Of a stretch of 64,000 nucleotides of DNA, positions 13,190-24,690 are shown in pieces. Positions within the stretch are counted from its first letter, which is position 1; the number at the start of each line of letters is the position of its first letter. The notes under the pieces are model-generated. The model ran no database searches. It saw only the letters and a program-made list of their open reading frames with translations, and had not been told where the DNA came from. The DNA is from Maylandia zebra. Lineage: Eukaryota; Chordata; Actinopteri; Cichliformes; Cichlidae. A program made the translations under genes and the position numbers. The stretch is taken from the NCBI RefSeq assembly GCF_041146795.1, contig NC_135185.1, positions 29,261,529 through 29,325,528 of the forward strand. The letters run 5' to 3'.

Positions 13190-13675
13190 TGTATTTTAAG
13201 TATGTGACTAAGAGATGGAAAATATGATTTGAGGGGGTCTTATAAGTTTGAAATACCTAAAGTGTGAACCAATGTTAAGTATAGATGTGTGTCAGTTTTG
13301 GGAGTGAAATTATGGAATGGACTTAATGATGAACTGAAGATGTGTTTTTCATTTTGTATTAAGATTTTAAAAATTTGTATTATACATGGTTATAGAAATT
13401 TGGTTTGATGAATAATTTTGTGTTGATTTAATTTATTGATTTATCATTGATTTATTTTCAAACTGCTATGTAACTTATTTATCAATGCTATTTATTTTCT
13501 TGGTTAAGGATTTGATTATTCCTATGGGGGTAAGGGATAGGATAATTATAAGCCACAAGGCTTCAACCTATACCTTTTTCGGTTACTGTTTGATTGAGTA
13601 CTTGTATGTAAAATTATAATCTGTTGTTGTTGTTGTTGACTGAAAAATAAATTTCATTTCATTTCATTTCATTCC
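13190..13675 (+). mobile_element. non-LTR retrotransposon (LINE) 3' end, decayed
   Basis: Around 13290-13330 the plus strand still reads a decayed GVKLWNGLN-like peptide, which resembles the extreme C terminus of fish LINE reverse-transcriptase ORFs, but stops interrupt the frame. A long AT-rich 3' tail follows. The element ends with a GTTGTTGTT run (about 13622-13638) and an ATTTC pentamer repeat (about 13650-13672), the short tandem tail expected of LINE 3' ends. The exact clade is not resolved from memory. Confidence 0.6.
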
Positions 13676-16190
13676 TAAGAAACATGCACAATTTAACATC
13701 AGCTTAAATCAAAGAATTGACCCTTTAAATTAATATTAATGAAACAGCCACATCATCTGAAGGTGAGTGGTAAGGGCCAGAGTTACTATGTGCAACAAAA
13801 GCAGCTCAATGGCTCGTCAGAACTAGCCCCAAAGCAAGCCCAATGCTCCAGGATCATTGGCAGGCACTAGGGGTTACTAGGGGTGACATGTGGGTGGATG
13901 TGTGCATGCAGCAGGATTTCAGTATAAATATGTATCTTAATTTGAAATCTGTATTATTATTAATGTAATTTTATGAAAAAGGGGTCCACCCAACCAGTGG
14001 AAAAACAGTTGTCCTTGCTTCACAGCAAGAAAAGGGCTCACGTGAACGTAATGTGAGATTGAATAAATGAAGTGGACTTTAGTTCAGTGTGGCTAGGTTT
14101 CAGAAAGTGAGCATCTTAGGCCATAGACGCTGCTCCAATGGGTAACTGTGTGCTGAAACTTTATTTAGACACTGAGTTGTTTGTTTCTTTTCTTTTGTTT
14201 CTGACCGCTCCATTCCCATGCTAATTATCATCAGGCGGTTCCTGTGTGCTAGCAGAGCGCAGCGGCACAGCTCCCACATCTACCTACTGCTGGACAGATA
14301 GTCTGGCTGACCACACTCAGCTATTGTCACATGAGCTGTTGTCTGAAGAAGCCGTGCTCCCCCTCTGTCCCACTTTGTTCCCCTACCCACACTTCTTAAT
14401 CCTGCTTAATTTGAGTGCAAAGAAATTCACATGTGCCAGTAAGAACATTTACAGAGTACACTGCCTCCATTCCCCCCTCCAAAATAAAACAGAGCTTAAG
14501 CACTAAGCTGTATTGATCTTACAACTTGATAGTGTGATTAAGGGGTAAGATGGCGCCCCTAAAAAAGTGCACACTTTAAGATTACAGGCCACGCTACACC
14601 ACTTTTAATCGGAATTCATTAGTATGGGTGCAGAACCTCGGCAGGGATGCACCCCTGAGTCTCGACGCAGACTCTGTTTTGGCCTGGAAAGAAGAAAAAA
14701 GGTAAAGAACAGTTTGACAGCTATCAAAGCAGAGGAATGGAGAGAGAGGAGGGCGAGGGGGAGCTATGGGCTAGAGAGAGAGACAGATTTGTCCCAATGG
14801 AGATTTGAACACCTCTGTGCTGTGGGTGGGCAGACTCTTGGAGAGACACAGAGCTAAGGGGCTGCACGGCCACCCGGTAGAAGGAACTCTACACCCCAGC
14901 GTTGGTAGGCATTAGTTCAGCACCAGCTCTTCAGCTCATACACACACTGACAAACCCAAAGGCTGTAGAAGTAGCAGCTTTGATCATTGAATCACTGGCA
15001 GAGACGACAAGAACAGATCTACTAGTTCCATTTAACCCACTTCCACTAAATGACGAAGAAAAAAAACCTTCATTTTTCCCCTCACAGCATTAAAGTAGCA
15101 GAAGCTGTTCTGTCCAGCAAGGTAGTATCTCCGTTTTGTTAAACAGACATGATCATTTTTCCTGTCAGTTTGGACTTAAATCGTCATATATTAAATGTAC
15201 TGACAAACAAGAGAGAGGGAGAAAAAAGAAACATCACCATGAAACTGAGAAAAATTGACATATTTTCCTGAAAATTTTCAAACATTAAGCCAAAAGGTAA
15301 GAAGCACAACATAATATATATATAAAAAAAATCCTCAGTTGACAATGGCAGTATTTCATTGTTTGGGATACTGAATGTAATGTCTCAGATCTCACTGGCA
15401 TCTTCCTCTGGCAGCCCCACTTGCTTTCCTTTTTGTATTTTCATTGTGGATTGTTGTTTACTGGCTTCAGCGCATTATATCAGTGCCTCTCTTTCCTCAA
15501 AACACCTACTCATTTGAAGACTGATTCATTCCAGGCTAATTCATATTCCCAAGGGATTAGAGACATCTAATTTGGTGATATTTCTGTCATGCATACTTTG
15601 GATGTAGTATTCAAACAGTCGTCCCCTCCCCGTTTGCCACAGTACAAACACACACACACATGCATGCAAAACCAGAAACACTCCAACACATCATGTAGTT
15701 ATCTTGCGTGCAAAGCCAAGTATTTTCTTGTGTGTTTGAAAGATTCTCAGTTCATGTCTTGGTTGGGCATCTGCATTGTGGTGCGATTGGCAGATAAGAG
15801 TTCAAAATCAGGACAGGGAGGGAAAAATGTAAAAAAAAAAAAAAAAAGATAAGTATTTCTAAAATGCAATCAGGGTACAGAGGCACATTGGAACGTTACA
15901 TGCCAATGGATCCAGATAAAAGAGAGAAGCAGAAAAAGTCTGAAAGACTTGGACAAGACCCCAAACTATGCAATAAACAGATTATATCCCAAAATAGCAA
16001 TCAGCTGTTTATGGATGCGTAAAAAGATCAGAGTTAAAGGTAAATATGAATGAATTTAAGCTGCAATATGTAGAAGTTCTGCAGTACGGCATCCTTGCTC
16101 ACAGTTAGAAACTCACATCGGCAATAGATGACTAAATATAAGAGCACCGTGGTGTAGTAACATGGTTAAAAATGGATGGATTGGTTTAGT
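13676..16190. other. gene-free stretch
   Basis: No gene is supported. The open frames near 14246, 14624 and 15589 have no splice context or recognised similarity. A poly-A run lies near 15831-15847. Confidence 0.55.
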
Positions 16191-16515
16191 AAAGTGAAAC
16201 ACTCAGTTTATTTAAATCCAGGTTGAAGACTCACCTGTTCTCAGCTGCATTTGAATAAAGCACCAAATCCACACTTTTAAGCTTAAATTTCAAAACTTAC
16301 ATTTTAACTACTGCTTTTATCTACTGTTCTGATTTTATCTGTTTTGATTTTATATACTGTTTTGTTTGTTTGTTAATTAGTTTGTTTGCTTCTTCTAATC
16401 AATTTTAAATCGTGCTTTTTATTTGTTTTTGTTTCTAATGTCTCTGTAAAGCACTTTGAATCACCTTGTTGTTGAATTGTGCTATACAAATAAACTTGCC
16501 TTGCCTTGCCTTGAA
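16191..16515 (+). mobile_element. L2-like LINE 3' fragment
   Basis: At about 16210-16255 the plus strand reads a terminal peptide FKSRLKTHLFSAAFE followed by a stop, the characteristic C-terminal end of L2-clade ORFs in fish. Downstream lies a T-rich spacer and a conserved 3' tail, with an AAAGCACTTTGAATCACC segment near 16449-16466 and a CTATACAAATAAACTTGCC segment, finishing in a CTTGC pentamer repeat at about 16495-16515. Only the 3' end is present, as expected from 5'-truncated insertion. Confidence 0.75.
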
Positions 16516-17999
16516 TTTCTAAACAGTATGTCACTCAGTGTGTTGGTCATATATTACTCTGTTACTCATCCAGTAATAATGTTAATAATGATAACAACAC
16601 TGCCACAACCATTGTGCAGGGATTAATTTGTCTCCTGATGTAGCATCTGAACGCTTTGATCAAGTGTCCACATCTCAATTAAATGGTTTTTGGTGGAAAA
16701 ACACTACCTTTGCTTTTTAGTGTGAATTTTTAAGTTGACCAAGATTTTAATGCTGAACAGGTTAGCAACATTACAAATAAGTCAGTATTTCAGTGAAACC
16801 AGCTATGACTTAGAGACAGTGCTGCTGATGAAAACAGGGAACGGAAGCTGGAGGCAGCTGAGATCAAGGTGCTTGGGTTTTACTTGGGTGTTTCAGAAGG
16901 ACGGCTCAGGTTGAACAGTGCTGGAACTAAGTAAGAGAAGCTTAACTGAGTGGGACTGGACACGTGCACAGGAAATAAACTGGGTATACTGGGATGCTGT
17001 TGATAGAAAATGAAGCTTTAAAACACCTAACCTGCACACAGTGACTTTGATATTCATAAAGTCAGAAGTGTTGATGATGTTTCTCTGCAGTGCGCCCTGT
17101 TTTTCAGAGGGTGGTGTGACAGTGATGGATAGCTGTAAGCTTGGTACCAATAAGAGCCTCCGAGTGGTCGATCTGGGGCCCAGGACTCTAGTAGATGGAC
17201 CCTCCAGGAGACCTACTCTAAATTAAATCCTCTGAGGCTGCCAGGCTACACTGATGCTTTCCTGTGCCTCACACCCATTCTCAGCCACTGCCTCCAGCCA
17301 GCCTCACTTTTGTTCCCCAAGAACAAGTTTTTCCTCCTTAATTAATTCAACAGAAAATAATTAAACCTTTGCATTCTGCCGACAGGCCACGTCTGCCCCC
17401 ACCCTTACGAGACACAAAGAAAAGGTAGGATGGAGAAAAGGGGCACAAGAAATTAAGAGCACTCAGTGCCAAATGACCGTCGGAAGCAAAACAATATTAG
17501 CCCCCTGAGTTAGTAGCCAGGACTCATAATAAAGGAATAACAAGACCAGGCATCGAGCTGAAATGAATGCTCTGCGGTGGTAGAGCAGGTTGTATTGTTC
17601 GGCAGGGAGATGAAGGCTGCTGACATAGACGGCTCTAGCCACAGAACCACTCTTAATTTGCTGAGTGGTGTAAGTCCTCAGGGGAGCGTGTTGTTTGGCC
17701 CTGAGGGGTAATAATGTACTTGGCAACTTCACTCCTGCATTCAACACTTTATGTGAGCATTTAGAAAAAACCCACCTCACTGTTTTAAGCCTATTCTTGA
17801 AATCACACATATATATAGTACTGTGCAAAAGTTCACAAAGCAATGGGAAGCATCTGATTGGTCCAAAATTCATGCAAGCAACACCAAACATAAGCAACCA
17901 ACATTTTAACCCAAAGGACCCTGAGCTGCAACAGCTTACCTTTCGACAGGTAAGAAACAGTGTGATCACATTACAGTCTTAGTGTTTTACTTTAGTGAA
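16516..17999. other. gene-free stretch
   Basis: No gene is supported. The minus-strand frame at 17463-17969 has no recognisable similarity or splice context. A segment near 17815-17835 (TATATAGTACTGTGCAAAAG) resembles the edge of a dispersed fish DNA-transposon-derived repeat, but its extent is not clear. Confidence 0.5.
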
Positions 18000-18385
18000 C
18001 CTGGCAACTCTACAATCCTACCAAAGCACTAAACTGCTCTTGAATATTCGTAGAGCCAGGCTCAAAAGCAGAGGCGATAGAGCCTTTTCAGTGGTGGCTC
18101 CCACATGACAGCTGCCAAGTCTCTCAATCGGGTTAAAAACCTACTTGTTCTCCTTTTTTTGCAGGTCTACTTGAACAGGATGCCCTGGCTTTTATCAAGC
18201 AAACACAATCCTATTTACTTTCTTTTTCTTTAACCCTTTTTAGCAAATAATTATTGTTGATTTAGTGATTGTTATGTATAGTGTACATTTCGTATAACCT
18301 GAATAGCACTTTGGTCAACTCAGATTGTTTTAAATGTGCTATAAATATAAACTTTGACTCAACTTGACTAGTTTGTAAGATGCTT
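18000..18385 (+). mobile_element. second L2-like LINE 3' fragment
   Basis: Between about 18055 and 18150 the plus strand keeps pieces of an L2-type ORF end (AGDRAFSVVAP), then a CTACTTGTTCTCC segment matching the usual LKTYLF-type terminus. Its 3' tail at about 18305-18370 has GCACTTTGGTCAACTC and CTATAAATATAAACTTTGAC, then repeated ACTTGACT units. It has the same orientation as the copy about 1.8 kb upstream but a different tail, so it is a separate insertion rather than a duplication. Confidence 0.7.
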
Positions 18386-18427
18386 CTTTATCAAAGAGAC
18401 ACAAATACCTGCAAATTAATCCCAAAT

Positions 18428-18540
18428 ACCGCTGTGACGGACTGGTAACCTGTACAGGATGTATCCTGCCTAGTGATTCCAGTTGCTTCACTACCCTAAA
18501 TTTGACAAGCAGCTAAGAAGATGAATGGATGGATGTTGGT
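18428..18540 (+). repeat. dispersed fish repeat fragment
   Basis: The segment beginning GTGACGGACTGGTAACCTGT and ending in ATGGATGGATG matches a widespread short interspersed fish repeat recalled as GACTGGYGACCTGTCCAGGGT... with a GGATGG tail. It is diverged. A related copy lies at about 34487-34570. Confidence 0.6.
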
Positions 18541-21500
18541 GCTAAGTAGCAAACTTAGAGAATAGCAGAATTTCACTCAATAAAAAAGATGAGCCTACTT
18601 CTTGGATCATCACTACATACACGAAGGTGAGGTTAAGTGGCACAAAATAGCATTGTTATAAAAGGGGAGACTACAAAATAGTCATTATGCAAAGGAGTCT
18701 ATTTTTTTCAGACATTTAATACTTTTTAAATAGGAGACATTTTTGTAATTGGTTGTGGTTATTTAATTTCTTTATTTTTATGTTTTCTTTTTTTAAATGG
18801 TGGTAGTGGTGTAAGAATGAGCTCTTTGGGTGAAATAAAAAAAAGCAGAAAATGTATTCAAATCAGTTAAAATTTGATCTTTTTTAATGGACTGAAATGC
18901 CATTTTCACATTAAGCATCAGTATGAATAATCCTGTATATGAGATTTTCATAAATTTCAATTTCTGACACTTCAAGTGCACTTTTACTTAAGTAACACTT
19001 TTGATGTAAAAATTATACCTTTAGCTAAGCGTTTAGTACGTTTTTTATGCTACAAATAAAGAATCTAAAATCCTTTTTCCACTGCAGAAAGTCTCTCTCT
19101 TCCACTGAAAGTTTCTTTATATTAATCCACAGAATGCATCTTCATGTTCTTTAGTAATTACCTCCCTTTCAGTGGAGCACATGATCCATCCCATTTGGCT
19201 CCATGCGGCACACAATCAGCAAGTGTTTTCAGCGTAATCAGCCTGCATACAAAGAGCTGGTGGTTTTTATTAGTCTTACTGGGCTATAAGTGATTCATGG
19301 CCTGTGTCCTGGGTGTGGTTCAGGGATGTCTTGATTATTTGTCAAGTAAAGAGAAAAGTTAGTTAAGCCCATGTCTTTGAACTATGATGTTGGGTCAGAC
19401 AGCCAAGAAAGATATTTTCCCAGCAAATATTTTAATCCCCAACTAATCACTTTGTGAGTCCAGTGTGCGGAGGATTCAGAGGGACTGGTGGTTGAACTGG
19501 GGGGGGATTGGAGGCTAGAGGAGGGGGTTGCCTCATTGGCTTGGCACATTCTTCCTGTCAGCGACACGCCCTTTTTTCCAAGGGGATTGTGGGAAGAGTC
19601 AAACAGGGCGACCTCCGGAGCGAGCTGCTGGATAGCGGGAGGTGTTGACTCAGGTCCTGGAAAAAAGCCACGTGGGTGCATGCATGGGGCACCGACAGCC
19701 GCACAGGTGCTTACACATCCACTAAACCCCCCTGCTAACAAATGCGCGTGATTGATAAGAGATGTGACTCAATTTGTCATTGATCTAAATGTTAAATCTG
19801 AGGTGTAAATGAAAGTATGCATCTCTTTCATGTGCAGCATAAAGAATCTGCCCTCAAGAAGCCCCTCTCTTTCTGCAGTTTGGATTACATTTCCTTTGAG
19901 TGGAAATGCTGTGCATGCACTCCTCACTCTAAACATTTTTTCCACTGATGCAGAGAAACACACTTTCTCATGCTGTGGCACTCCAGATTCCTCAGCCGTT
20001 CGGTGACTCTTGGCATTTGCTTATTATCAGAATATTCTTAATCATAGTGGAGACAGTGCCAGTGGAGAGAGCGAGCCGAGAGAGACACGTCAAAACATCT
20101 TCAACCGTAAAGGACCAGACAGCAAGCGTGATGGGCAAATTAGTCAGAGGCGCTGCCTAAATGGATGGTGAGGGCACAGGGGGAGAGATAGGGAGTATAC
20201 GAGTGTGTGTGGAAATCAGCGAGGGAGCAGAAAACAGAAAGAGAGAAAGAGAGGAACCTTCTCCATTTCACCATTCAGCGGTGCCTCCTATTCCCGAAGC
20301 ACTTCGCCAGATCACAACCCACTAACTGATAGAGAAATAAATTAAGGAAAGGCTGCTCAAATAGATACGATTCTGAAGAAGATTTAAGGAGTGGAACTGA
20401 TTGTGCATGTCTGATTCCTGCGCTTCAGAGTCCTCACCCGGGGGGCTTGGCTTTCAAAGCTGAGTGACTTGCATGGAGAAACACTCCATTAACAAAGTTC
20501 AGCTCTCCTCTGAGCCCCCCCCATAAAAAAAAATCTTCCCCCTCTCCTATCCCCCCTCTCCCACCACAGACGACCTCTCCCAGGCAGCAAAGCTTTTTTC
20601 TGAAACTGTTTCAGGGTGCAGTGGCTTCATAAACAGGAAGATTGTAGTATGTTTAGAGAGCAAACAGTTGACAGGAGCTCCAGGCCCGGTTAGAGTATTA
20701 AGGGATAATTCTAATTAATACAACTTGGATCCTGTTTTTGTGGTTTCGGCTATCATTTCTATCAGTTAGGATAACATTGTACTCAACCAAAGAGTCTGCT
20801 GAGCTCACACCACATATTAACAGCGAAATAAACTGAAGACAATGGGGCAAGACTAACAGATGATCAGAAACATGGCGACAAAACATCAAAACCAATGACT
20901 TTATCTACATTTAAAAAACAAAAACAAAAAAACACAAGTATGTTTTTATATTTGTGCATCTGTAAGCAGTTACAGACACGTTTTTCCTCACCTGAAAATA
21001 AGTCAAATTCATTTAGAGACACAGAATTTAGGATAAAGTGAGAATCAGCACACAGTACCCATAGTTACAGTGATGCATCACTTAAAAAGCCATTCTACCT
21101 CATGATCAAGGAAAAACAAGCAAACAAGGGAAAAGTATGCAACTTCTCGTCTCTAAATATGGTTGTATTTTACCTTAAATTATAATTTTTCATCTTTGTC
21201 TGCTTCTCTTGTTCCCGATAGAGGCATCCAAGCTTTGTTGTGCTTTTCTTTTTATCCTAATTAAAGGCCATTTGGGGACATTTCCTGCATACAATCATGT
21301 TGTTCGAATTGTTGTTGGAGTTCTGTGATTTGAGGATATGTCAATAAAGCTAACATTTCTTAAGTAGTAAGTATTGTACAGTATCCAAAATTTTAACAAG
21401 AGTTTTGGTATGTTTTTTGTAGTTTCTGATAAGTTCAGATATAATGTAATGTTATATATAATTTGTGAGCAGGTGCTTCCGCCTTCCAGTCCTAGCTTTA

Positions 21501-24449
21501 TATTTACAGGTATCAGAGTGCCTGACTCTGGACTTTCTTCTTATTAACTGAAGACCAAAACTACGATTCTGTTATAACTGTATTCATCCTGTAAATGTTT
21601 CTGCTACACAACTTGGTTTAGCCCTGTCAGACTTGTTGGTGCTAAACTATTCATGCATTCCTAAATCGTATTAAAGGGTTAACCTGAGCTCAGGCAGTTT
21701 AGAAAGACAGAGGGCCATTGAGCAGGCATAGCATGGAGGAGAGCAGTAGCTCGGGTCCAGAGTCCCAGGATTAGAGTCATGGGACTAGTCAGAGGCAGGA
21801 CCATTACCCCTCAGTGGAAAGCCTCAAACCCAGTGACTCCTTCTCACATCAGATGGAAAGGAATATACTCAGAAAGAGAATAAGAAGAGAGAGGGGTGTA
21901 GGCGTAGATGGAGAGGAGTGGGTTATGTGTCCAAAAAGAGGCTCGCAGTAGTGCAGAGCAACTAGGCGCGGTGGGATGGGGAAGCTGTGTTTTTATGGTC
22001 GGAGAAGAGACTTGTGATCACTTTGAGGGAGGGTGTCTATGAGGTGGTTACCGCAGTAGAAATGATTGTGGTAATGGAGGTCAGCCTTTGAAAGAGGCGC
22101 TTTGATGCGCCATCACCACTGAACTTCATTTAACTCAGCCCATCTAATCATCTGACACCAGTACTCCAAAACCCATTCACAAATCCCTCTTTTATGCCAG
22201 TGGGGCTGCTATCACCTGAATATGTTGCAACTTTATCACACAGCTCATGTCTACAACTGAGCTCTTGACCATTAACCCCATTAACTTGTCAAAATGCTGT
22301 TTGAAATATTTGACTTTTTTTTCTCGATTTCTTTGCATGGATAGAGAAGAGCAAGTAGTATAGAAGCTAGGTGAGTGTGGATAATTGAGCAGTCTGCAGG
22401 CGTGGAGCCCAGAGATAAGTGAAAGAGTCAGAAATTGAGTGTGATGCTGAGGCGAGGGCCCGGCCCTTTATTTGATGGAGAAAAGAAGAAACGGGGAAAA
22501 AGGGGAGAAGAGGGAGTCTCTGAGGAGGAGAGATAGACAGCAGCAGAGCGAGGGACTCGGAGACAGACAAGGGGAAAGATATGGATGGCAGGCAGCAATT
22601 ACTGAGACTGAGGCTCCATGCGAACGCAGCCAAATGTGTGTGTGACAGTATGCGAGGAAAAGAGAAGCACAGAGCGAGTGGAGGAGTGGAGGCGAGGAGG
22701 AGAAGGAGGAGGAGGGGGCAACAGAGGGAGGATTGAGATCTCTGCCTGCCTGGGCCCCTGCTGACTCTCATACAGGCAGATCACAGGCTCATCATGTCAG
22801 CTCTGTTTGTGGAAATCCTCCCTCATCAAATGACAAATTTGCTACACGTTTACCTTTATCAGATCTGAGAAGAGAGGCCGAGGAGACGAGCGAGGAAAAG
22901 GGTGTGTGTGTGTGCCTGTGAGCGTGTAGGGGGGCCTGTGTATGTGTGTGCGCGTAAGTGCCTCTTTCTGTCGCTGCTACCATCGAGGGGCCAATTACCT
23001 GCTCCTCCGAGAGCAACTCTGCCATCTCAGGCCTTTCATTCAGCCGCCTGTTTCTCCTCCTCCTCTCCGTCGTCCTCGGAAACATCTGTCTCTGAATATG
23101 CAATGAGTGTGTCAAAGAGAATACACCCACGATCTGCACAGAGCTAATATTTGCTAACATCAAACCTGTCTGTTCTGCCTCTAGTGCCGCGCACGCCGCT
23201 GGAGCAGGATGCCTCCGGTGCTGCTGGGATCCTCTCCCCCTCCTGCTACTGGCCTTGTTACTGACACCATGCCTCGCTGGCCTCCTCCCTCTCCTCCCTG
23301 CCTCTGCTTTACCCATCCTCTTCTTATCATCCTGCCCCCTCTCTTTTTTTCCCTCCCCCTCCTCGATCAAGTCTTAATTAACTAGACTTGAGTCTCATCA
23401 GCCTTTTACAGCCCTCTTGAATAAACATCAGTATTGACCATAGTTTTACATGTCAGTCTGGGCTATCAGGATCTTTATGGATCATAGATAATGAATGCAT
23501 TTAGCCCTTCGTTAACCTGTCTTTACCTGTTTGTCTTTTAAAGAAATGTTCAGATTCTTGTGCAGGAGAATCCCAACATCAATAAAGGGAGGATTTGATT
23601 ATGCGTCCCTGTGTAGATTTTCTACTTTTGTGGTTCATAGAAGTAATAGTTTAATCTTTACATGTTTTTGAGCACAGTAACCCTGTGGTTATTTAATTTG
23701 TTAGTTATTAAGGAGCGCTAAAATACACTTTCAGAATGATCTGTGGAGTCGATTTTGATTAATTAGTTGAACTGCTTAATTTTTGCTTTTAGCAAAGCAA
23801 GTTGTCACTTTGGCTCTTTTTAAAGCAAAGAGCTATGCTGCTCGCTGAGAATAACATTTTCACTTGTTCACACTGCTGTTAAATACTTGCTGAAGTAAAG
23901 AATGAAACTGTAGATTTGTCATTTCACGCCTCTTGTTACATCACAAAGTTTGATGTGCTGTAGATGAATTAAAAATTGCAGATTTGGTGTCTCAAAACAA
24001 AAGTGCTTAACAAGTTTACCATTAATCATGACACATGCAACATATATACATGTGCACTAAAACCCAAATGATAGATAAGACTGAATTCTTTCCACTCCTC
24101 CATTGTCCCTCATTCCTCAGTGCATCCAGCTTCCTGCAATGCCCAGCTACGCCCAGCAAGAAAGACTTTACCATTAACTCCACCAAATGTTTGACTAATA
24201 CTTTAACTGTTTTACACTATCAGCATCCCAGCCTCCATTATTAATCAGGACAACGTGCACAGCTCACTACATTCTAACTCCACAGTCAAACTTTTTTCAT
24301 TGTTAAACTTGAATAACAGAGGACCAAAGTCTTCATTCAACCTCTTTATTTTCCTGACACTTTTTTCATGTGCAATAGTACACCCCCATACCTGTAAATA
24401 TTTAAGATATGTAATGGTTCCTTTTTAATTAGACACTCAATATTATATA
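18541..24449. other. gene-free stretch
   Basis: No gene is supported. The minus-strand frame at 22792-23370 (192 codons) is Arg/Gly/Ser/His-rich, lies opposite pyrimidine-rich DNA and a GTGTGT run, and has no recognisable domain, so it is treated as chance. The stretch 20040-20640 and the GC-richer, purine-rich stretch 22440-23350 stand out in composition and could hold regulatory DNA. Confidence 0.5.
23368..23390. promoter_or_regulatory. palindrome around a TAATTA homeodomain core
   Basis: CAAGTCT (23368-23374) and AGACTTG (23384-23390) are perfect inverted arms around TAATTA, a typical homeodomain-binding core. Function is inferred only. Confidence 0.25.
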
Positions 24450-24690
24450 GGATGAGCTGGTGCCCCATATGCTAAAAGCTACTGTGGAGACCAAGGTTTG
24501 AGTCCACCCCAGACCATTATCTGCGTGTTTTTCCTGTCCACTCTCTGCTCAATACTATCAATAAAACTAAGCGCTGTTGTGCGATGCTTCACATGCTGAC
24601 AAGTCCTTGGGCAACACACTGAATCCCAAGATGTTCCTAATGTCAGGCTGAGGGTGTGTTAATAGGTGAATAAGAAATAATATGAAGCCT
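24450..24690 (+). mobile_element. SINE-like, tRNA-type repeat (decayed)
   Basis: The segment has a B-box-like GGTTTGAGTCC at about 24495, then a CCTTGGGCAACACACTGAA motif at about 24605-24624 and a terminal AATAGGTGAATAAGAAATAAT stretch, the order recalled for a common teleost short interspersed repeat. The usual 3' terminal segment is absent here; a piece resembling it lies near 62541-62612. Confidence 0.5.

Noticed and set aside
17463..17969. 168-codon minus-strand open frame
   Set aside because: It has no domain, no similarity and no splice context, and overlaps a plus-strand frame and a dispersed-repeat-like segment near 17815. Treated as chance.
22792..23370. 192-codon minus-strand open frame
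   Set aside because: It is Arg/Gly/Ser/His-rich and lies opposite pyrimidine-rich and GTGTGT DNA, with no domain, no splice context and no recognisable similarity. It is most likely a chance frame.
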